Positions 12,983-26,456 of a stretch of DNA of 64,000 nt are shown in pieces. The DNA lies in NCBI RefSeq assembly GCF_018691265.1, contig NW_024881299.1, positions 377,045 through 441,044 on the forward strand, written 5' to 3'. Made by a program: the position numbers and the translations under genes. The first letter of the stretch is position 1, and every line of letters begins with the position of its first letter. Under the pieces are notes generated by a model. The model saw only the letters and a list, made by a program, of their open reading frames with translations. It was not told where the DNA came from and did not search any database. The DNA comes from Tyto alba (taxonomy: Eukaryota; Chordata; Aves; Strigiformes; Tytonidae).

Positions 12983-15900
12983 CCACCCCAAAAAAATGAT
13001 TACTGTGCAATTCTGAGTCGGGAGGTCTGTCATCTTCTCAAACCCAGTGCTCTTGGTTGCCTCCAACAAATTGCTGCCCGCTCTGCTCGTACGCAATCCG
13101 GGATGCGGGGGGCTGCCGAGCCTGGTTTGCAGCTGCTGCAGACGAGTCGGTCGTAGGCTTGTGCTAGTTATTTCACAGCCTCACAGGCTGCTTGTTTGTT
13201 TACTCTTCTCTTCCAGAAAGCCTGCACAAACAATCCATAAATCTGCTCTGATTTGGGGGTTTTGTTGGTTTTTTTGTTTGTTGTTTTTTTTTTTTTTTCA
13301 GAAGAGAAGACTGGATTGTGTGACTCATGCTCTTCCCAGAGGGCAAATAAAGGGGTGATGCAAGAAAAGTCATGAAAGGAGAGGACATTTGTCCACTGAA
13401 GAGCAAACTGGGTTTGTTAAAGATAATGTTAGCCCGCGAACTTGCTTCAAACGCATATAAATTATGCAAAGCAGTGGTTGGACATACTGTAGGGCTGCAA
13501 AACTTAAAATTCTCATTGGAACATGGCTCTAATTTGCAATAGCCTTCATGTCAGAGGTGGGCACTGTCTGTCCCAAAATTAATTGACAGCAGTGCCTTTT
13601 TTGCAGACTGATTGGCACAAAAATGCCTCTAGACAGCTCTTGTCCTCTCTTTGTCTCGTCTACCTTCTCCCCTGAAGACATCACTGCGTTGTCACCCTGC
13701 CCCTTGCTTGCGATTTTGCTGGTCGTTCCCAGCCGTAGCAGAGGCAAAAATTGAAACATCTGTCTCATGCTGTTTATTTACTTTCTGCAGAGGAATTGGT
13801 CCAATCATTCAAGCTGTAGAATAACAGTGGAGAAGCGCGGCAGTGGTGATTTGCTCAAGTGGGCAGATACCTCACGGGATTGCCCACCCGCCAGCACCTT
13901 CTCTGGGGAGAATCTTCTCCAGGGAAAATCTATGAGGAGATGGCAATAAAAATAACTTCCCTGCTAACTCTGCAAAGACACGTTAATGAGAGGTTGAAGG
14001 GCAAAAAACAGCTGCTAAAGAAATGTCAGGTGAAACGTTGCGCATGCAAATGCCAAGACTGAGCAGAAATAGGGTGTCTGTGGTTAAGCTCAACGCCTGG
14101 GGCTGGAGTTTGGGGTATTAACTGATGAACAATGGGCGGAACTAAGAAATGCGATGTGCATCTCTTCAGCTCCTTTAGCTGGACTATATCCCAACTCCCG
14201 GCAATGAGTCCAATTATTTTGGTGTCTTATTTTTTGTCTGGGTCCTTTTTGGGCGCCAGTGGACCTTCTCACCAGCAAGTGATGTTCTGTCTTCCCACCG
14301 TCAGCAGCCGGAGGGCTGCTGCACAAATCACACATGGCTTCTCAACAGGATACCTGGTGCTTGGGGACGAGGCGTTTAGGTGAGCAGGATTTGCTACAGG
14401 ATCACAAGACGGGGCAAGGAAAGGACACAGACGGTTTTCAGTAAGAGTTTTATGCGCTTCTCTGGTGGCCCTGCTCAGGGCAGGTGATGCTGCAACTTCA
14501 GGAGGAGTTTTTCTTGTCTTGTGGTGGCACTTCAACCCCTAGTACCCCAGCTCATCCTCAGAGATGGAGTTGCAGGATAGAATTCCCTGCCCAGAGAGCT
14601 CACCACTGGCGTGAACGGGACGGAAAACAGCAGAGCAGGAGGCACCGGCGAAGCCTTCATACGTGCTCTTGTGTTAATTAACAACTGCTGAAAGAGTTGA
14701 TGAGCTTGTGGACAATTCAGCCTTGCTTTGGCAGAAAGGATCACACAGGGCAGAATTTCTCAGCTCAGCAGATTTATTAGCAGTCTTTATATTTTAGGGA
14801 GAAAAAACCAAAACCAAACAAAACAACAGTGCTCCTCTCCACACTTAATCTTGGGTTGACTTGGTGCTAGAGGATGGAGGCTCACCCTTAATGGGCAATA
14901 TCTCCATGTAAAAGATACTGGAGAGCTGTGTAACCCCACTGTGCTCCAAGCCAGAGCACGAAAGACCTGAAATCCCCCAAATTACATTTGAAATGTTGAG
15001 AAGACATGATCAAACCTGTTCTCCAAGCGATGGTGTTCTCATCGTGGGCTGAGCTCCCTTCTCCACTGCTCACCACAACGTCTGGCTGGTGGCTTTTGCG
15101 GCAGTGACTGGGATCTGAACCATGCCCCTCTTCATTAAAAGTCTTGTTTTATTTAGGAGGAGCTCTGAATCAAAGAAAAGGGGGAAAATCAATGTATGTT
15201 CTTAACTCAATCAAATGGGATTGAATTTTCACACACCCTTCACGTTCACCCAATTTTACTACTCGAACTTAGGTAGGAAGAGCTCCTGCAAGTGCTTAAG
15301 AAAGTTTTCGGCCCAACCAAGCCAGTGAGGTGGAAAAAAGACACTTTTCCCCTCATTTCCATGCTGGGAATGTTGTGAATGGTTCGAGGTGCTTTTTTCT
15401 CTGCCTCTACCTTTTCTAATTTAACTAGTTTATTTTAATTCTTTCTTTTTAAAGTAGGAAATGTGTCGTTTTCAGCAGTCATTTCTTCCATGCTTTAGTA
15501 ATTTTCAGATTTACTTAAAAATGAGGATGACTCAGGACCTTTTATGGTGCAAGGGCTGTTAGAAGGACTGAACTAGGTTGGGAACAGGGATTGGTTTTAA
15601 AAAGTCGTGTTAAAAAATATTCTCTTAATGTTTTATTGAAATTCCTTCAGGAATCAGAAAACTTCTGTACCTTGACGTGCTCGCTGTTGTCTGTACCAGT
15701 TCAAAGTGACTCTGGTTTTATCATGATCATCTATTTGTCACCTCACGTGTGGAGGTATCTGGTTTATACCTCCAACAACTGGGTCTTGTTCTACTTGTAT
15801 CCACTCAGCAATGAGATATCTGCTGTCTCTGATAGATCCCTTAAATTCTCCCTTTTTAAAAAAAAAAAAAATTCATCACGAAATGCACTAGTAAACCCGC

Positions 15901-17637
15901 AGTATCTATTTTATTGCTTGTTCCTGGGAAATCAGAGTTAATAACTGGAGCAGTGTGGTAAACGTCTGATTCTGCAAAGGTTTAAAACTGTAATTAAGCC
16001 ATTCCTCAAGCTGTCCATCAAGCGCCCTCCGAATAAGAAAGGAAATTTTAATAGAATTGTCTGTGTGATCTTATTTCAGACTCTCCTTCCTCTTGGTGTA
16101 GCTTTAGTTTAATTGCATCTGCTGCACACTATGAACTCCCTCATCACCATCAGAAATGCATCCTGGGGAGAAAAATGGGCAAAAGTGAGTATGAGCAGAC
16201 TCAAGAGCAGGGTGTCTTTTGGGTTTGGTTTATGTATTTTGGTTTTCTTGTTTCTTTTTGGGGGGAGCTGAGGATTTAGACAGATGGGAATTGCATTTAA
16301 AAAGCTCCTCACCTGGTGCTACCTTTCCCTGTGCACATGAATTTCCATTTTTATTCATTATTACCACTGTCCCATTGTCACCAAACCTTAAGTTTTCTGG
16401 ATAATAAAACAGATTTTCTACCCTGGACATAACAAGTTGGGTTATAACCCTGCAAAATCCCGGCTGGTGCTAAACTTCAAAGGCAAAGCAAGAAGGAAAA
16501 AAAAAAAAAGCAAAAATGGTGTGAATCACCCAGGGTGCTGCAGATGAGAGAGGAAGGCTTTCTGCAAAAAAGAAATCAAAAAACACCCAAAACCCAAACA
16601 GAAACAAAACCCCACACCCCAACCCAAACAAAGAAACACCCCCCACCCCCCACCCAAAATCAAACCAATCAAAAAACAAACAAAAACCCCCAACAACAGT
16701 ACCTGGAGGGTGCTGCCGGTAAAATGCTAAGAATTACAGCTGGGTAAGTGCTTAAAAGTGGAAAATCAGAGTTTCCATACAGCAGCCACTTCCTTATGGA
16801 CTTGAAGCCCGTTCTCCCCCACCCACCCCAGACCATGTGCCTTTTGCACACCTAACTTGCTTTAATTTCCCTTTAAAAGCCCAACCAAAACAATTTCCTG
16901 ACTCAACCCATTTCTTTCAGGCAAACCAGCACCATGAATCACTGTTTTGGGGGGAGTTTTCCTCTCCTTTTACTCACCATATGCTCCTCTCTCATAGATA
17001 AGCTCTTCTGTTACAGATTTTGGTGCCCAAAAATAAAAAACTTTCATCTGCTGATGAAATTAGAGATACAGGATAATTCAGATTTCTAGTATTTCTGTAT
17101 CAGAGTTTTTCTTGTGCTGTTGCCCATTTGAGAATCTCTTCTATATATTCTATTTCTACAGTTGCAATACCAGCAAAAATTCACCTCCAACAATCTTCTA
17201 TTTTTATTTTTTTTTTTCCCCAGGAATTTCCCTTGCTGATCTGCTGTTTGCAAGCTCTGCTCTTTGCATAATCCCCCCCTCTTAAAATCAGATTTTTTGC
17301 CTTTTGTGCCTATGTAAGGATAAGCCAGGCTTCTGCAAGGCAGCTCACAGGTGTGCTGCTTTCAGGCTGACCTTGAAAAGCTCTCAAATACCTGAGAAAT
17401 TAGTCTTTAATGAATTGGAGAAGTGGCTAAGGGTTTGAGCTCATGCAGGAGTGGTTTATCTTTGCGATGGGGCTTTTTTCAGCTTCTTGTATTCCGGCTC
17501 TTTTTATAGCTTGCTCTCCACTAAAATAGTAAATTTAACATAAAATGCAGGTACAAGATGATGCAGAAGTTGTCTCTTCTTCTTTCACCCCACTGATGTA
17601 GTATCTCCTGCCTGGGCTTGCCTTGACTCAACATTAT

Positions 17638-17701
17638 TAAAAAAAAAACAAAAAAAAACCAAAAAAAACAAAACAAAACAAAAAAAAAAAAAAAAAAACA
17701 A
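17638..17701. repeat. A-rich low-complexity tract
   Basis: About 60 bp of adenine runs broken by single C residues. It may be the decayed tail of a retroelement, but no body is recognisable next to it. Confidence 0.8.
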
Positions 17702-17883
17702 GAAAGAAAAATAGGGTGTCCTTTCTGAAAAGATTCCCTTCTCAAAATACCTCATATAAAACATGCCTGAAAGTTGGTTCGCAAGGAGGGCATTGCCTTG
17801 CACGGGGATATTCCGCAGCCAGGGCCAGCACGAGCTGTAACGGCACGTTGGCAAGCGGCTTCCCAGGGATGGCGACCACCACG

Positions 17884-17910
17884 TCTCCTCCTCCTCCTCC
17901 TCCTCCTCTC
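17884..17910. repeat. (CTC)n microsatellite
   Basis: Nine or so CTC units, followed about 60 bp downstream by a (TA)n run at 17967-17990. Confidence 0.85.
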
Positions 17911-17966
17911 TGGATCTCCGCCACTTCTGGGCTGGTTCCAACTACTCAGCTAAGGCTCGCTCTCTC

Positions 17967-17990
17967 TATATATATATATATATATTTATA
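17967..17990. repeat. (TA)n microsatellite
   Basis: Alternating TA dinucleotides preceded by a short (TC)n run. Confidence 0.85.
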
Positions 17991-20900
17991 TTTTTCTTTC
18001 CCCCCTAGAGCCACAGCAGCCACAGAGGCACGTCTGTCTGCTGGAATTGGCATTAGGGAGGGCAGCAGAGGTCGTAAATGTTTCTTGGAGCATTTTTTAG
18101 AATTATGGGCCTCACCAAAAAAAGCGCATAAAGCACTTGCAGCTGTGGAAGCGGGACAAGAGAGCAGAAGGTGCATTCTCCTCTTAGTTCGAGTCATTAT
18201 TATTGTGCTCATATAAAGTTTTCAAACGGTGGCGGAACTCCTGCAAATTCACAATTTGTGGCCTTTTTTCAACTCTGAAATGCAGGTTTCCCTCCTCTTA
18301 AGCGTAGAGCAAGATGGGGATTAGAAACACTTGCCCTCCCCACCCCTTTTTTCCCCCCTTCCAAGGGATTTGTGGGTGACATTCACCCCCCCCCAACCCA
18401 TCAGCATCTTGTGTCTACATGGGGAACCAGGGTGATTTCAGCTGAACCAGATTGCTCACACCAGAACCACAAATGATCACTAATTAAGTGTCCACAGCTT
18501 GGCCTCCCGTTGGTGCACCGGGATGACTGGCAAAAAGAAAAAACGACAGGGAGGGTAGTTTTATCTCTCTCATACCAGCTTTTATTATTTCTAGCTTAAT
18601 TATGCACAAGGCTCTCCTGTGCTTAGTGAAGAGCCATGATTTTAGTGCTAATTACCCCGAATCCACGGCGCCTGTGGGTTATGCTTCCAGAAGACTTCCA
18701 GCAATGCTGGAAAAAAAAAAAAAAAAAAAAAAAAAATGCCACAAAAAAAAAAAACAACAAACCACACACAACCCTAAAAACCAAACCAAACCAAAACTTG
18801 CTGCTTAATGTGGACACAACCAGTGCATCGGTATTCTGAAGGCTTGATATTTGGTGGGGGGAGGCATTAAGCCCGGTTCTGTTGACTTGTGTGCGAGGTG
18901 GTGGTTTCACAGCAGCTGAACGAGCAACCCCGTGGTTATCCTGCGTCGAAAGGATGGCGGAGGGGAAGGTGAGAGTCCTGCCCTGAACTCGCTTCTGCTT
19001 CGGAGAAGGAGCTTTAGTCCCATGCAGAAACAGCTCAGCAAAAAAAAAAAAAAATAAAAAAAAAATACACATGATAGCCAGCAGCTTGGGCGCTCAGAGG
19101 TTCCTCCTGGCTTTTACAAAGCTCCTGTTGTCTCACGCTGCCTGATTTTCTATCTGGAAGAATTAATAGCATCCTAGAAACAACCAGCAGCAGAAAGAAA
19201 ATCCCATTTGTCAGGCTGTTTAATAGAAAGCTGCCATGCTTGGTCTTTTTCCCTCTCTTCAGACCTGGGCTCTTCCCTAGCACGCACGGGGTGACTTTCT
19301 GCAGTATGAGCTGTGCCAGGGAAGGGATAAAGAAAAATGTTTCTCTGGACACCCGTAACTCAGCTGATTTATCATATCTTTGAAACGAAAAAGTGCAATT
19401 AATGGCTACAGTGAAGGAAAAATGTCATGCATTTCGGGCCCTTGATCTCCAGAGGTAAAAGCCCCTTTATCATCTGATGAAAATATCAGCTGTGTATAAG
19501 CTAAATGGCTCATTAAATGTGCTGTAATGTATTTAAAAGACCATTAAAGAAGAAGAGAGGGTGAGGTAGAGAGGGAGGGAAGAAAAATAGTATTGCAGAA
19601 GAAAGAGAAAAAAATGTAACGGGGTGCATCCGTCCGAATCTGCATCTCCTGGCGACGGGCTCTGGTCAAACCTACACGATGCTCCTCGTCCTCCCGCCCG
19701 CATCCCTGCAGCACGCGGCGGGGCGCAGGGCCCGGCCGGCCGGAGACCTGCCCAGTGCCACGGCTCGGCCTCTCCGCGGGAGCTGGCCACGTCCCTCCTC
19801 GGAGGTGACATTTCCCCATAATTCTGGGCTATTTCCCCACCACGGGTTTCAAAAGCCTGTGGAGAAAAAGGAGGAAAACATCCTTCGGGCGACCCTTTGA
19901 GCCCCAGCAACCCCCAGGGTGGGTTTTTACTCACAGCTTGAGTAAAACCTTGAGTTTACCTTCGCTCCTGTTCCCAACACATAGGGGGGTCCACGTCCCG
20001 TTCCCCTCGCAGACCCTAAATCGGTGCAAAGCGGGATGACATCTCCCCGGTTCCATCGAGCAGCAAAAAAAACCTGCGCTATTTTTTTTTTTTTTTTTTT
20101 TCTGATGCGAACGCGCATGCCATGTGCATAACAATAAGAAATAGCAGTCCCATCTGTGCGAGACAGCCGGGCGTGCGCGTCCGCATCCACGCAGGTGCAA
20201 GCTGGGCTTCGCTTCAAATTGCAACCCGAATTTCCCCCGTTTGGATGAGGTCTTTCAGTAGCCCCCTCGAAATCCTGAATCTGCAGCACAGGGCGCAGCT
20301 CAATATTTGGTGTTTTTGCAGGTGGAGGCACCAGCTGAGTGTCTGAAAAAGAAGAATCTGAATAACTGCAATTATAACACGGTCGCACCGTGCTTTGTTA
20401 GACCGAGGCTGCTTGGTCCTAAGCCAGCAGCGCTGCATGGAAAAGTTGATGCCCAGATCTCAGGAGGGACAATAAAAGCTGGAAAAAGATAATGAAAACT
20501 GTGAGGCTGCTTGGGAGTTGCAGGGCCAGAGCCAATTTTCAGAGCCTGTACGAGGACGTGCTCGTTAGTGGGGATTTCTCATCGACCCATGCAGGGGGTT
20601 GACAGCAAAGGGCAGGAGGCAGCTGCGAGGGCTCCTGCGAGATCCCTTGGTTTGTTTTCTCTCTTGAGCTTGCCCGAGAAAGAGAAAAGTGGACCAAGAT
20701 GTTGAAAAATTAAATGCAGCAGGTTTTTTGACATCCCCTTCTCCAGCAATGCCCGCAAGTTCCTCTCGGCCTTGCGAAATGAGGCTTTCATAACCTTCAG
20801 AAGTAAAAAGATGTTTTTTAGCAAAGAGCTGCTGGAAGGATGACAAAATACTGACTCGTTCATCGCTCTGCGGGCTAGCTTCAATCAGCTTTCATGTTGC

Positions 20901-23900
20901 TTTTCTGTACGTTCAGTTAATACGCTCTTCTTGAGGTATCTGGGCAAACAGGCTTCATGAAAAGGCTAAGAAGGTAGAAGGTGTGTCCAACTGGCCCAGC
21001 ACCTAAACCCCAACGTTCATCAAGTACAGCAGGGAGGTCACCACTTCTGGTACGGAGACGATGAGCCCCGGAGCTGGTCCTCCTGCTGAAACGATGCCTC
21101 ACGTCCATGCTGTTCAATATGACCTTTTTCACTGCAAAGAAACTCCAAAAAAGCAGAGCTGGGCAATGTCCCATCTGCCTTGTGAGTGCCCGTAGCGGCA
21201 AATGGCAGAGTCGCACGGCATCAGCGAGAGGATCTGCTTTGCCTCCCTGCAAACGTTGGGCTCTGACACCTCACCCAGCATTTCCCGCAGTGCTGGGAAC
21301 CATACAGTGGTTTCCTCTGCTGACTTTTAATAACATGTTTGCTGCTAAACTGTGTTCTTTCTGCGTGCAGAGTTAATTCCTTGCCCTTGAGAGGATGCCG
21401 GTCTGCCATGCCAGGGCTTTGGCTGAACCACGGACCGCTCGAGAAGCACCTAAGAATCCTAGAAAACACAAAATCTTGGTTACAAGAGCAAGCCGTGCTC
21501 CTCAGACAGAGTCCCAGGATGTGGTTTTTCGGAGGTGCCCCTAGACCCCACCAGTGTGCAGCCGTCACAGCTGAAGCCTGGTGGTCCCACCTGCAGCTCC
21601 CTGGGGCGGCTGCCCACCGCCCTGGCCGTGGGTCTTTAAGGGCGCGAAGGTTTGGATGCTGGACTCCCTGGCTGACTCCTCCTTGTCTTGACCCTTCAGA
21701 TATTTGGTTCAACTTCTCCATGAGGAACTGGATAGCTTCTTAAGAGTACTGAGGGAGAATGAGTGGAATTGATTAATTAACATCAGAATGAGCTAACCCT
21801 CAGAAAGGATGGAGAACAGTGGCTGCCCCCAAAGATCTTAATCTTCCTTTTGGTTAAACTTGTTACTAAGATCACCTTAAGTTAAGTCTGAGCTGATAAA
21901 TCTGGGGGTAAATGGATGAGATCCTCTGCCAAGCAACACCCAGGAGGTTAAATTGGGATGACCCCGTACTTGTCGCCAGCCTGGTGACCTCGATGTCAAC
22001 CAGTGGTGAGGTTTTACGCTGCTTGCAGAGCACCCCTGCATGCAAAATCAGTATTAATTGCAAAATCTCTGGTGGCTCTTGTCACCCTGACGTAGGTTTA
22101 GGAGCTTCGTGCTAAGCGCGTCTCTCCCAGGGTTTGCCCTCAGGTGCATGGGGATGTTGATATTGGTGGTGTTCTTCTGCATGTGATTTTAAAGTTTTTT
22201 TACTTCTTTTTTTTTTTTTTTTTGTATTTTTTTCCATCAGGCTCTTCTTGCTGCCTGCAGAATCTGCCTCTCCTGGTTTGCTTGCACAGCTTGTACCACG
22301 GCACCGAGGTTAGCCGAGGGGTGGTCGTGGCTCTTCACTCTGCGGTGAGTACAGTCCATGGCTCACAAACAACTCAACGTCTTCAGCAGCCGCCACCTTG
22401 TACCATCGCTGAGGTTTAGCATTTACCTCTGACACCTCAAATTTACTCTGCCACGACCCTCATTTATCTGCAGAGATGGCATGCTGTGCATGATGAGACT
22501 GCGCAGATGGTTTTGCCACGTTTGTGAATGGAGGAAAGCAGGGCAGCTCTAGGTGTGTATATATAAATATTTTTCTTTTATTATTTTTTTTTATACATAT
22601 GTAAGTGCTGCAAGTAGCTCACAAAATGCAGGCGGGAAAGAAATCACCCTCAGGCTTTGCAAAACTTTTAACTGGGTGTTATTGAAAAAGCTCTGGGACG
22701 GAGGCTCACACGATCTACAGTGTCTTCCGGAGCGTGATCTGCTCCTCATAAGCTCAGCCCCAAGGACAAACACCTTTTTTGGGGCCATCCCTGTAAATTC
22801 CATTGATGTTCTGCCAAAGGGTGCAGCTCAGGGCTTGCAGCTCCATCATGGCAGGTTCTGGAGATGTCTCTCCTCGTCCAGCAGCAGCAGAGCAAGATGG
22901 TCCAGGCAGGAGTTCTTGCTCAGGGTATTTTTTTTCCCACATCATCTTTTTTGTGAATAATCCCTTTTTTTGGACACTTAAATCCACCCCCCCCCCCCCA
23001 CATTCCTAAATCAAATTAGTCTGTGAGCGTAGACAAGTCCTCAGGCTGCAGCCCTTCCCCTCCTCTCGTGCTCCGTAAGCGTCTGGGCAGAGCTAATGAA
23101 ACCAGACATCCCTGGTTTTTAAAAGCACTGGTCTCAGGATTATACTCTTTTCTTGTCAAGTTAATAAAATGCTCTGGCTTTGATGTGCTTCCCTTGCTAA
23201 ATACTTCATGGGGAACTGTAAAAGCCTACAGCCCCCCCCAAACTCTCTTCGTTCCCCTCCCTACCTTGTCTCCCCTACGAGATGACAGATGCAGAGCGCC
23301 GAAGCCACAGCGCTGTGTGTAAACAGGTAATGGCTTTGGCAGAAACGGGCAGAGCTGTGGCTTTTTAGCGTGTAATTTTATGGACGCGAGTGTTAAAGAG
23401 CTCCAGTAATTTGTTTTCTTTTATGCTTGGGTTAATGAGTGGCTCTGCTGAGAGTGGAGGCTGCCTGGTAAAGTGCAAAGGGTGAGATTTTGGAAGGGAG
23501 AAAAAGGGCTTTGGGGCCAAATTGAAAATTTTAATTGCATTTTTTAATTATTATTAGTATTTAAATTGTATTACTATATTAATATTGGGGGAAGGTGTTG
23601 TTTGGGTTTTTTTTAAAAAACGTTTGCTTTGTATTTGTTCTACACCCAGAAATACTTGACACCAGCGAGCACCACCCAGCAAAGAGCCCAAAGCCCCAGA
23701 GCCACTGAAATCTCCCGATGAATTCATCAATACCAGGACTTTTGGACCAAAGATGCTCCTGGAGCCTTGGGAAAGAAAAAGCTGATTTCTCAGTGCAGTG
23801 ACCCTGAAAAGGACCCACCTCGCCCATTCTTTGTATTTCTTGATGCTCTGCTCACCGCTGCCTGCAGTGAACGGGCTGGAGCGTAGCGACGCTGCGTTTT

Positions 23901-24193
23901 GGGGATGGGCTCTCCCCCCGTTATCTCGGGGGTGTGGGGGCGGCTTTTGCTACAGGAGGGATCTGGAGGCTGCGCGTGGGCTGTCAGGCAACTGATTCCG
24001 GGTGGTTTGTGACAAGGAGCTTGCACAGTCTCCTGGAAATGCTGCTGCTATTCCTGGGGAAAATTCCTAGGGAATGGTTTTTATTTTTTCACCTTGTTAG
24101 ATTTGTGCTCAGATTAAAAAAGTAAAATTTAAAAAATAAAAAGAATGGAGTGGAATGGAATAGAATATAGAATAGAATATAGAATAGAAAGAA

Positions 24194-24346
24194 TTAGAAT
24201 AGAATAGAATAGAATAGAATAGAATAGAATAGAATAGAATAGAATAGAATAGAATAGAATAGAATAGAATAGAATAGAATAGAATAGAATAGAATAGAAT
24301 AGAATAGAATAGAATAGAATAGAATAGAATAGAATAGAATAGAATA
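24194..24346. repeat. (AGAAT)n pentanucleotide array
   Basis: About 30 near-perfect copies of the pentamer AGAAT. A less regular lead-in from about 24145 contains GGAATGGAAT-like units and ATATAG interruptions. It directly precedes a second, different pentanucleotide array at 24361. Confidence 0.97.
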
Positions 24347-24360
24347 GGAGAAAGAAGAGG

Positions 24361-24560
24361 GAAGAGGAGAGGAGAGGAGAGGAGAGGAGAGGAGAGGAGA
24401 GGAGAGGAGAGGAGAGGAGAGGAGAGGAGAGGAGAGGAGAGGAGAGGAGAGGAGAGGAGAGGAGAGGAGAGGAGAGGAGAGGAGAGGAGAGGAGAGGAGA
24501 GGAGAGGAGAGGAGAGGAGAGGAGAGGAGAGGAGAGGAGAGGAGAGGAGAGGAGAGGAGA
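24361..24560. repeat. (GGAGA)n pentanucleotide array
   Basis: About 40 almost perfect copies of GGAGA, giving 200 bp of pure purine on the plus strand. A 15-bp mixed junction, also purine-only, separates it from the AGAAT array. On the minus strand it reads as an artificial Leu-Ser-Ser-Pro repeat. Confidence 0.97.
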
Positions 24561-26425
24561 ATGAGCACAGGGGGGAAATTACTTAAATTCTTCATTGATC
24601 TTTAATTTCAAGCAGATTTCCAATTTATCTTCTGAAGACACAAAGCAAGGGGGATTGGAGAAGCTGCGGAGGGTATGGGCAGGAGGCTATAAATTACCAT
24701 GCAGCAGCGTGAACAGCCTCGTATTTCACTTCAAGAGATGGCAGGGGGCTGGGCTGGGGGTTTGTGGTGGGGTTTTTTAAGACTGAGTGGGTTACTGGCC
24801 TTCAGGGCAGGGTGCAGAATCGCTAATTGCATTTTTTTTGAAGCAGTGTTTCTGCACAGTGCCCAGAAATCCTCAGGGAGAGAGGTCCTACGAGCCCGGG
24901 ATGCTTCAAACAACACATCCCAGCAGCATTTGGTCCAGAGCAACCAGCGCCTCAGCAAATAGCGGAGAGCTTGGCTGCCGGTTTGGGGGGTTATTTCTCC
25001 ATTCAAGGGGCGGGTGCAACCCAGCGGTTGGAACAAATTACTGAGCAGAGGCTCCATTCTTGGAGACACTCAAGAGCCACCTGGATGTGGCCCTGGGCAA
25101 CCAGCTCCAGGTGGCCTCGGTCGGACCAGACGACGTCGGAGGTCCCTTCCCCCCTCAGCCACGCTGCCACTGAACATCCTTCGGGGTCCCTGTGCTCCCC
25201 TCCCATCGCGCTCTTACGTCTCTTGCGATTCGGGGTCTACCCCACTGCAAGATGTCCCATCACTGGGTCATGACCAACCCATCAACCTTGGGTTGGGCCT
25301 AGAAAGCACTTCGGGCTCCTCAAAGAGAGAGGATTAGAGGAGAGCCAAGTATTTATTTTCTGGATCCGGCAGTGATGTTTTTGGGGTGCCCAAGCCCTCG
25401 AGAAGTGGCTGTCGGTGACCACCTGGCAAACCAAAGGCAGGCAGATGCAACGCCAGCCGTGTTGCTTCTTCGTCTGCATTTGGCCCATTAAAACCCAGCC
25501 ATTTTCAAAACGCTTGTATGCTTGAGCTTGAGCTGACCGGGACAAAACTCATCATATTGCCCAGATTGGGGATTTTCATTCCATCTTTGGAACCTCCAGT
25601 TGGTTTTAGGACCCTGTTGCATAGAAGGAAAGCCTGATCTTGCAAGCTAGAGTCTGTAAAGGCAGTGGCTTTGTGTGTCTGGGATGGCAAATGGCAAATT
25701 GCTTTTTTAGGATGCCATTTGCAATCTTCTTTAATACAACACGATGTTTTTGAGGGGCAGGACCGGTGTTAGGTCTGGCTGTGGCTTCGTTTTTGTCCAG
25801 CACGCACTCACTGATCCATCCTTCTTTCTTAGAAGAGAGGGTATCTGAGAACAGAAGGACTCATCTCCCCTTTCCGTGCATTTTACATATCCTCATTCAG
25901 GACAAGGACTCTGCTAATAGGTGATTAACCCTGAATACACACATTAAAAATAAATAAATAAATAAATAAAAATTGCACAATCTCTTAGGGCAAGTTGGTG
26001 AAACTCAGTCTGTTCTGACTGTGCATATCCACCCCCAGGTTTGGGTTTGGGTTTTTTTTTCACTCGCTTGTGGTCTTCACCTACCTGCTGGATTTTCTGT
26101 TTCTTTTGCTTATTCAACAAAAGCACGATGCTTTTTCAAAAAGGAAACTGGTGGGATTGTCTCCTCTCGGACATGTTGTCTCGGCTTCCACGCATATCAG
26201 ATCAATACGGCGTTAGATCTGTACAAGCCTTTGAACAAGGGCTAAATTTGGAAGCTTTAGATGTTGGCTTGCAAAGCGACTGCTGTGCTAAATCATTACG
26301 CCTGTGCGTGCGCACGCGGTTTGTCATTCTGCGTGTGTGCCTAGATCAAATCTTGTTGCCTTACATGCCTTGGATGAGGACGTATTTATGGTAGGATTAT
26401 CCAGCTGCCTACTGAGTTGATCTTT

Positions 26426-26456
<31 letters not shown>

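Larger units (their letters stand above)
1..24193. other. Gene-poor region without recognisable exons
   Basis: I see no exon, conserved protein domain or RNA gene that I can support on either strand. Open frames here are short, in low-complexity or AT-rich sequence, and none resembles a known family. The longest, 318 codons on the minus strand at 12140-13096, runs through an AAAAC microsatellite and is probably chance. The stretch holds T-rich and A-rich tracts (for example 902-938, 1965-1979, 18712-18764, 20079-20101), short microsatellites listed separately, and scattered homopolymers. By synteny with human 19q13.32 the side beyond the DHX34 3' end should lead towards MEIS3, so this may be intergenic or regulatory sequence. 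No MEIS homeodomain or PBC-interaction exon is visible. Confidence 0.6.

Noticed and set aside
12140..13096. 318-codon minus-strand open frame
   Set aside because: Runs through an AAAAC microsatellite, has no family resemblance and no flanking splice or promoter structure.
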